A model generated the notes under the pieces. That model was not told where the DNA came from and did not search any database. It saw only the letters and a program-made list of their open reading frames with translations. Shown one piece after another: positions 58,581 to 64,000 of a stretch of DNA of 64,000 bases. The stretch comes from Streptomyces sp. Ru62 (GTDB lineage Bacteria > Actinomycetota > Actinomycetes > Streptomycetales > Streptomycetaceae), in contig NZ_PQSU01000010.1 of the NCBI RefSeq assembly GCF_002920615.1, positions 124,001 through 188,000 of the forward strand, written 5' to 3'. Position 1 is the first letter of the stretch, and every line of letters starts with the position of its first letter. The translations under genes and the position numbers were made by a program.

Positions 58581-59377
58581 CGCCAGGATCCTCTTCGTTC
58601 ATGGACTTCCTCGCCGAGCACCAGCCCGAGCTGCTGCCCGGCAACCGGCAGCTGCCGCCCACCAAGGGCGTGATCGAGGCGCCGCACGGCACGACCATCG
58701 TGGCCGTGACCTTCCCCGGCGGCGTGGTGCTCGCCGGTGACCGCCGGGCCACGATGGGCAATGTGATCGCGCAGCGGGACATCGAGAAGGTGTTCCCGGC
58801 CGACGAGTACTCGGCCGTCGGTATCGCCGGCACCGCCGGCCTGGCCGTCGAGATGGTCAAGCTCTTCCAGCTGGAGCTGGAGCACTTCGAGAAGGTCGAG
58901 GGTGCCCAGCTGTCCCTGGAGGGCAAGGCGAACCGGCTGTCGACCATGATCCGTTCCAACCTCGGCATGGCCATGCAGGGCCTGGCCGTGGTGCCCCTCT
59001 TCGCGGGGTACGACCTGGACCGCGAGAAGGGGCGCATCTTCTCCTACGACGTCACGGGCGGCCGTTCCGAGGAGCACAACTTCGCGGCGACGGGCTCCGG
59101 CTCGATCTTCGCGCGCGGTGCGATGAAGAAGCTGTTCCGTGACGACCTGACCGAGGAGCAGGCCACCACCCTCGTGGTGCAGGCCCTCTACGACGCGGCT
59201 GACGACGACTCGGCGACCGGCGGTCCCGATGTCGCCCGCCGGATCTACCCGATCATCACCGTGATCACCGAGGACGGCTTCCGCCGGCTCACCGAGGACG
59301 AGGCGTCCGAGATCGCCCGCGCGGTGCTCCAGAAGCGCCTGGAGGAGCCCGACGGCCCCAAGGCCGCCCTGCTCTGA
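58532..59377 (+). CDS. prcB: 20S proteasome beta subunit
   Basis: 281-residue precursor of the catalytic subunit. A 53-residue propeptide is removed to expose Thr54 (EAPHG-TTIVAVTF) as nucleophile; Asp and Lys of the active site are in DRRATMG and the following strand. GTG 58532 follows GGAAGGA and gives the length I recall for the S. coelicolor protein, although it lies inside the endonuclease VII gene. That overlap suggests translational linkage. It forms the two inner rings of the core particle with PrcA. Confidence 0.96.
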   Translation: MEANSRGTGRLPAAFLTPGSSSFMDFLAEHQPELLPGNRQLPPTKGVIEAPHGTTIVAVTFPGGVVLAGDRRATMGNVIAQRDIEKVFPADEYSAVGIAGTAGLAVEMVKLFQLELEHFEKVEGAQLSLEGKANRLSTMIRSNLGMAMQGLAVVPLFAGYDLDREKGRIFSYDVTGGRSEEHNFAATGSGSIFARGAMKKLFRDDLTEEQATTLVVQALYDAADDDSATGGPDVARRIYPIITVITEDGFRRLTEDEASEIARAVLQKRLEEPDGPKAALL

Positions 59378-59438
59378 GCGCGGGCCCGGTTCTTATGAAG
59401 GTGATCCAGTGACCATGACAGAAAGGGACGGATAACCG

Positions 59439-60194
59439 GTGTCGACGCCGTTCTATGTCTCACCCCAGCAGGCCATGGCCGACCGGGCGGAGTACGCCCG
59501 CAAGGGCATCGCCCGCGGCCGCAGCCTGGTCGTGCTGCAGTACGCCGACGGCATCGTCTTCGTCGGCGAGAACCCGTCCCGCGCGCTGCACAAGTTCAGC
59601 GAGATCTACGACCGGATCGGCTTCGCGGCGGCCGGCAAGTACAACGAGTACGAGAACCTGCGCATCGGCGGTGTCCGCTACGCCGACCTGCGGGGCTACA
59701 CCTACGACCGCGACGACGTCACCGCCCGGGGCCTGGCCAACGTCTACGCCCAGACGCTGGGCACGATCTTCTCCTCCGCGGCCGAGAAGCCGTACGAGGT
59801 GGAGCTGGTGGTGGCCGAGGTGGGGGAGACCCCCGAGGGCGACCAGATCTACCGGCTGCCGCACGACGGCTCCATCGTGGACGAGCACGGCTCGGTCGCG
59901 GTGGGCGGCAACGCCGAGCAGATCAGCAGCTTCCTGGACCAGCGCCACCGCGACGGCATGAGCCTCGCCGAGGCCCTCAAGCTGGCCGTGCAGGCCCTGT
60001 CCCGGGACACCAACGGCAGCGAGCGGGAGATCCCCGCCGAGCGCCTGGAGGTCGCCGTACTGGACCGTACGCGCCCGCAGAAGCGCAAGTTCAAGCGCAT
60101 CGTCGGCCGCCAGCTCGCCCGTCTGCTGGCGGCGGACGGCGCGAGCACGGAGGCGGAGAGCGCGGACGGCTCCGAGGACTCCGAGGAGGAGTAG
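59439..60194 (+). CDS. prcA: 20S proteasome alpha subunit
   Basis: 251-residue non-catalytic subunit forming the outer gated rings. The N-terminal gate segment STPFYVSPQQAMADRAEYAR includes the start of helix H0; GIARGRSLVVLQYADGIVFV is typical. The C-terminus is an acidic Ser/Glu tail (ADGSEDSEEE). The GTG start follows AAAGGGACGG, 61 bp after prcB. A strong hairpin terminates transcription behind it. Confidence 0.96.
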   Translation: MSTPFYVSPQQAMADRAEYARKGIARGRSLVVLQYADGIVFVGENPSRALHKFSEIYDRIGFAAAGKYNEYENLRIGGVRYADLRGYTYDRDDVTARGLANVYAQTLGTIFSSAAEKPYEVELVVAEVGETPEGDQIYRLPHDGSIVDEHGSVAVGGNAEQISSFLDQRHRDGMSLAEALKLAVQALSRDTNGSEREIPAERLEVAVLDRTRPQKRKFKRIVGRQLARLLAADGASTEAESADGSEDSEEE

Positions 60195-60212
60195 CCGCCT
60201 GCGGCACGTGTC

Positions 60213-60256
60213 GCCGGGTGCCCCGGCCGGAGATCCGGCCGGGGCACCCGGCTTTT
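60213..60256 (+). terminator. Terminator after prcA
   Basis: A 18-19-bp perfect stem, 60213-60231 (GCCGGGTGCCCCGGCCGGA) with 60234-60252, tiny loop, followed by TTTT at 60253-60256. It works for prcA and partly for the convergent LacI gene. Confidence 0.93.
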
Positions 60257-61278
60257 CACGCCGACGCGTGCGGCGGCGCCGTGGAGCCCCGGACGACCAG
60301 TTCGACGGGGATGTCCCCGCCCTCCGGCTCCCGGCCCTCCAGGACCGCCAGCAGGGCCCGCATGCCCCGTTCCCCGAACAGTTCTGCGTCCAGCCGTACC
60401 GTCGTGAGCTCGGGGTCGATGGCGGTGGCCAGGGCGAGGTCGTCCAGGCCGGTGACGGACATGTCGTCCGGGACGCGCAGCCCCAGGCGGCGCAGCGCCT
60501 TGTAGGCGCCGGCGGCGAGCTTGTCGTCGTCGCAGACCACCGCCGTCGGCCGGGGGCCCGGCGCGGTGAGCGCGGCCTCGGTGGCGGCGAGCGCGCCCTC
60601 GATGGAGATCGGGGCCCGGGCCGTACGGACCTCGGTGCCCGGCACGGCGGCCAGGCGCGCGGCCAGCTCCCTCGCGCGCACCTCGAAGGTCCAGGACGGC
60701 ACGTCGGCGGCCAGGTGCAGCACCCGCCGGTGGCCGAGGTCCAGCAGATGGGCGGCGACCTGCCGTACGCCGTCGGCGATGTCCAGGTTCACGGTCGCGG
60801 CGCCCAGGCTGCCCGCCGGGTCGCTGTCGAGCATGACCAGGGGCAGCTGGTCGCCCCGGATCGCGGAGAGGGCGTCGGCGGCCATGGAGGAGGCGATGAC
60901 GCCGTCCAGGGCGGCCTGCGCGGAGGCGAAGGGGTCGCGGGCCGGGCCGATGCCCTCGGGGGAGGGGTAGAGCACCACGCCGAAGCCGTGTTCGGCGGCC
61001 ACGCGCGCGGCGCCGGTGTAGACGCCGGCGAAGAACTCCGTCGTCAGGGCGGGCACCACGAGCAGGACGGTACGGGTACGGCCCAGGCGGAGGTTGCGGG
61101 CGGCGAGGTTGGGGCGGTAGCCCAGCTCGCGCGCGGCCTCGCGGACGCGCTCGGCGGTGGTCTCGGACACCCGGCCGCGCCATTTGTCGCCCAGGACGAG
61201 GGAGACGGCGGCCTGGGAGACCCCGGCCGCCCGGGCGACGTCCCGGCTGGTCGGGCGCGTGCTGCTGCGGGCCACCAC
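60256..61278 (-). CDS. LacI family transcriptional regulator
   Basis: 340 residues: LacI helix-turn-helix (about 9-30, TSRDVARAAGVSQAAVSLVL), hinge (RPNLAARNLRLGRTRTV) and a periplasmic-binding-like effector domain with LDGVIASSMAAD, PTAVVCDDDKLAAGAY and the C-terminal ELVVRGST. The start is GTG 61278, tandem with a second GTG. It is divergent from an MFS gene with an inverted repeat between them, so it likely controls that transporter. The pair interrupts the proteasome cluster between prcA and pafA. Confidence 0.93.
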   Translation of the reverse strand: MVARSSTRPTSRDVARAAGVSQAAVSLVLGDKWRGRVSETTAERVREAARELGYRPNLAARNLRLGRTRTVLLVVPALTTEFFAGVYTGAARVAAEHGFGVVLYPSPEGIGPARDPFASAQAALDGVIASSMAADALSAIRGDQLPLVMLDSDPAGSLGAATVNLDIADGVRQVAAHLLDLGHRRVLHLAADVPSWTFEVRARELAARLAAVPGTEVRTARAPISIEGALAATEAALTAPGPRPTAVVCDDDKLAAGAYKALRRLGLRVPDDMSVTGLDDLALATAIDPELTTVRLDAELFGERGMRALLAVLEGREPEGGDIPVELVVRGSTAPPHASA

Positions 61279-61317
61279 TGACTCCCCGTCGTCTGGACGT
61301 GCGAACAGCGCACATGG

Positions 61318-61344
61318 TACGTATGACGAGGGACGTTATACGTA
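61318..61344. promoter_or_regulatory. Putative LacI-type operator
   Basis: TACGTAT (61318-61324) and ATACGTA (61338-61344) form a perfect 7-bp inverted repeat with a 13-bp spacer; GTTA-TACG-TAAC overlaps the right arm. It is between the divergent LacI and MFS genes. Binding by the adjacent regulator is inferred. Confidence 0.5.
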
Positions 61345-61391
61345 ACACTTCGGGCCGTCACGGCGTCCCGGCGAGCCACGGAGGGCAGGAC

Positions 61392-62651
61392 ATGGCCACG
61401 GGATACCTGGACATCCTGAGGGCGAGGCACGCCCTGCGGCTGCTCACCGGCACCCTGGTGGGCCGGCTGCCCAACGCCACCGCCGCCATCGCCCTGGTGC
61501 TCTTCGTCCGCGCCGAGGGCGGCACCTACAGCCTCGCCGGCGCCCTGGCCGCCGTGTACGGGGTCGCCAACGCCGTCGGCCAGCCCGTGCTGGGCCGCCT
61601 CGTGGACCTGTACGGCCAGCCGCGCGTCCAGCTGCCCGCGGCCGTCCTCGCCGCCCTCGCCATGACCCTCTTCGCCTTCTGCGGCACCACACCGCTGCCG
61701 CTCGCCTATGCGGCCGTCGCGGCGGCCGGCCTGTTCACCCCGCCCCTGGAGGGCGGCCTGCGCGCCCTGTGGCCGTCCGTGCTGGGCCGCGAGGAGCAGG
61801 TGCACACCGCGTACGCCATGGACGCCATCGCGCAGGAGGTCATGTTCACCGTCGGCCCGCTGCTGGTGACCCTCTGCGTGGCCCTGTGGGACGAGCGCGC
61901 CGCCCTGCTCGCGCTGAACCTGCTGGGCGTGCTCGGCGCGCTCTCCGTCGTGCTCTCGCCGCCCTCCCGCGCGTGGCGCTCGGCCCCCCGTGAGGCCCAC
62001 TGGCTGGGTGCCCTGCGCTCGCCCGGTCTGCTCGTGCTGCTCGCCGCCTTCCTGTTCGTCGGCATCGCGCTGGGCTCCATCACGGTCGCCTCGGTGTCGT
62101 ACGCGGACGGTCACGGCGGCGACGCGGTGTACGGCTGGCTGATGGCAGGGCTGGGCCTCGGGGCGCTGGCCGGCGGCACCGTCTACGGCGCCCGCGCGTG
62201 GGGCGGCGCACCCGAACGGCGACTCAGAGTGCTGGTGGCCCTTCTGGCGGTGTGTTACCTGCCGCTGATGCTGGTGCCGGGCGCGGTGGCCATGGTGTTG
62301 CTCAGCGTGGTCGCCGGTGTGTTCCTGGCGCCGTGCATCGCCTGCGCGTTCATCATCGTCGACCGGCACGCGCCGAGCGGGACCGTCACCGAGGCGTTCT
62401 CATGGCTCGTGACGACGTTCACCGTGGGTGCCTCGGCGGGAACGGGCCTGGCAGGGCCGGTGGTCCAGGCCGGTGGCACCCTGTGGGGCTTTGCGCTGCC
62501 GGGTGCCGCGGGGGCCGTGTCGCTGCTGGTCCTGCTCGCCACCGGACGGGTCCTCGCAGCTCCCGCGCGGGGCGGGATCGTTGCGGCTTCATCGGAAAAT
62601 GATCCAAATCGTGCTGCCGAACCCCGTTTCAGCTCGGGGGATCGGGCGTAA
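61392..62651 (+). CDS. MFS transporter
   Basis: 419-residue permease with about 12 membrane helices and the MFS A-like loop LGRLVDLYGQPRVQLPAA between helices 2 and 3. ATG 61392 follows GGAGGGCAGG. The soluble C-terminus (SSENDPNRAAEPRFS) is short. The substrate is unknown; the LacI neighbour might suggest a sugar, but the sequence looks more like an exporter. It ends only 9 bp before pafA, so pafA may be read from this transcript as well. Confidence 0.88.
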   Translation: MATGYLDILRARHALRLLTGTLVGRLPNATAAIALVLFVRAEGGTYSLAGALAAVYGVANAVGQPVLGRLVDLYGQPRVQLPAAVLAALAMTLFAFCGTTPLPLAYAAVAAAGLFTPPLEGGLRALWPSVLGREEQVHTAYAMDAIAQEVMFTVGPLLVTLCVALWDERAALLALNLLGVLGALSVVLSPPSRAWRSAPREAHWLGALRSPGLLVLLAAFLFVGIALGSITVASVSYADGHGGDAVYGWLMAGLGLGALAGGTVYGARAWGGAPERRLRVLVALLAVCYLPLMLVPGAVAMVLLSVVAGVFLAPCIACAFIIVDRHAPSGTVTEAFSWLVTTFTVGASAGTGLAGPVVQAGGTLWGFALPGAAGAVSLLVLLATGRVLAAPARGGIVAASSENDPNRAAEPRFSSGDRA

Positions 62652-62660
62652 TGTTCCCTC

Positions 62661-64000
62661 ATGGACCGCCGCATTTTCGGGCTGGAGAACGAGTACGGCG
62701 TCACGTGCACGTTCAGGGGACAGCGCCGCCTGTCTCCTGACGAGGTGGCGCGGTACCTCTTCCGCCGTGTCGTGTCATGGGGCCGCAGCAGCAATGTCTT
62801 TCTGCGAAACGGCGCCCGGCTCTATCTCGACGTGGGCTCACATCCGGAATACGCGACCCCCGAATGTGACAACGTGATCGAACTGGTCACCCACGACAAA
62901 GCCGGCGAGCGCATTCTCGAAGGACTCCTGGTGGACGCGGAACGACGCCTGCACGAGGAGGGCATCGCAGGCGACGTCTACCTCTTCAAGAACAACACCG
63001 ACTCGGCGGGCAACTCCTACGGCTGCCACGAGAACTACCTGGTGGCCCGGCACGGGGAGTTCTCCCGGCTCGCGGACATCCTCATCCCCTTCCTCGTCAC
63101 CCGGCAGCTGCTGTGCGGCGCCGGCAAGGTGCTCCAGACCCCGCGTGGCGCCGTCTACTGCGTCAGCCAGCGCGCGGAGCACATCTGGGAGGGCGTCTCC
63201 TCGGCGACGACCCGCTCCCGGCCCATCATCAACACCCGCGACGAACCCCACGCGGACGCCGAGCGCTACCGCCGGCTGCACGTCATCGTCGGCGACTCGA
63301 ACATGTCCGAGACGACGATGCTGCTCAAGGTCGGCGCCACCGACCTGGTGCTGCGCATGATCGAGGCCGGCACCGTGATGCGCGACCTCACCCTGGAGAA
63401 CCCGATCCGGGCGATCCGCGAGGTCAGCCATGACATCACCGGCCGGCGCAAGGTGCGCCTGGCCAGCGGCCGGGAGGCGTCGGCGCTGGAGGTGCAGCGC
63501 GAGTACTTCGACAAGGCCGTGGACTTCTGCGACCGCCGGGGCATCCGCACCGGCACGGTCGCGCAGGTCCTGGACCTGTGGGGCCGCACCCTCGAAGCGA
63601 TCGAGAACGAGGAACTCGACCGCATCGAGACCGAGATCGACTGGGTCATGAAGTACAAGCTCATCGAGCGGTACCGGGCCAAGCACAACATGACGATGTC
63701 GCACCCGCGGGTCGCCCAGATAGACCTCGCCTACCACGACATCCACCGCCGTCGTGGCCTGTACTACCTGCTGGAGAAGAAGGGCCAAGCCGCCCGCGTC
63801 TGCAACGACTTGAAGATCTTCGAGGGCAAGTCGGTTCCCCCGCAGACCACTCGCGCCCGGCTGCGCGGCGACTTCATCCGGCGGGCACAGGAACAGCGCA
63901 GGGACTTCACGGTCGACTGGGTGCACCTCAAGCTCAACGACCAGGCACAGCGCACCGTGTTGTGCAAGGACCCGTTCCGTTCGGTGGACGACCGGGTGGA
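62661..64000 (+). CDS. pafA: Pup ligase, C-terminus cut by the window end
   Basis: 446 codons are visible; about seven residues should be missing from the end. PafA activates the C-terminal Glu of Pup as a gamma-phosphate and joins it to substrate lysines. Seen are Glu9 (FGLENEYG), catalytic Asp57 (RLYLDVGSHPEYATPEC), the YLFKNNTDSAGNSYGCHENY block and INTRDEPHADAERY. It lacks the Dop loop, which separates it from Dop. ATG 62661 has little ribosome site but is fixed by the conserved N-terminus MDRRIFGLENEYG. Confidence 0.95.
   Translation, partial: MDRRIFGLENEYGVTCTFRGQRRLSPDEVARYLFRRVVSWGRSSNVFLRNGARLYLDVGSHPEYATPECDNVIELVTHDKAGERILEGLLVDAERRLHEEGIAGDVYLFKNNTDSAGNSYGCHENYLVARHGEFSRLADILIPFLVTRQLLCGAGKVLQTPRGAVYCVSQRAEHIWEGVSSATTRSRPIINTRDEPHADAERYRRLHVIVGDSNMSETTMLLKVGATDLVLRMIEAGTVMRDLTLENPIRAIREVSHDITGRRKVRLASGREASALEVQREYFDKAVDFCDRRGIRTGTVAQVLDLWGRTLEAIENEELDRIETEIDWVMKYKLIERYRAKHNMTMSHPRVAQIDLAYHDIHRRRGLYYLLEKKGQAARVCNDLKIFEGKSVPPQTTRARLRGDFIRRAQEQRRDFTVDWVHLKLNDQAQRTVLCKDPFRSVDDRV

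Overview
The window is a stretch of Streptomyces chromosome. It has very high GC, frequent GTG starts, chaplins, a complete Pup-proteasome cluster, mycothiol ligase, an F420-type oxidoreductase and a gylR-glpFKD operon. From memory (not checked), the order resembles the Streptomyces coelicolor SCO1640-SCO1690 neighbourhood in reverse. I see no insertion sequence, prophage, CRISPR array or rRNA. One tRNA gene (Leu, anticodon GAG) is present.

Left part (1-13 kb): an acyl-CoA synthetase tail, a TetR regulator, and a phosphotransferase/acyl-CoA dehydrogenase pair for acyl-CoA catabolism. Next come a small His-rich repeat protein, a NUDIX/DUF202/DUF202 operon, a DMT permease, a TPR-like gene carrying the only in-frame TTA codon I found, and a Tat-exported molybdoenzyme with its cytochrome b. 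A gluconate/idonate operon (kinase, permease, SDR, zinc dehydrogenase) faces its GntR regulator across a palindrome-rich gap.

Middle (14-33 kb): YchJ; a DUF1876 / phosphoribosyltransferase-hydrolase / CapA operon; PolX; tRNA-Leu; an M20 peptidase; and chaplins ChpH and ChpC, the latter with a collagen-like linker and a sortase signal. Then an acidic protein, a RecD-like protein with degenerate ATPase motifs behind an aldo/keto reductase, an LLM oxidoreductase, a ferritin-like protein and CorA. A histidine phosphatase / DUF3090 / kinase-like trio runs into mshC.

Right part (33-64 kb): PAC2, a FadR-type regulator, glpD-glpK-glpF-gylR, metH, a HAD phosphatase, a peptide-binding lipoprotein, a response regulator, a Fe-S RecB-like nuclease, an M50 protease, TrmI, a secreted protein and a ferredoxin. 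The proteasome cluster follows: arc, dop, pup, an endonuclease VII gene, prcB, prcA, a LacI/MFS pair, and pafA, which is cut by the window end. Dop turns Pup-GGQ into Pup-GGE, PafA attaches it to lysines, ARC unfolds the tagged protein and PrcAB degrades it.

From memory, much of 30-64 kb (phosphatase-DUF3090-kinase-like, mshC, PAC2, metH, RecB-like, trmI, arc/mpa, dop, pup, prcBA, pafA) keeps the same neighbourhood in mycobacteria. The glycerol operon, the LacI/MFS pair and the endonuclease VII gene look like insertions into this old block.
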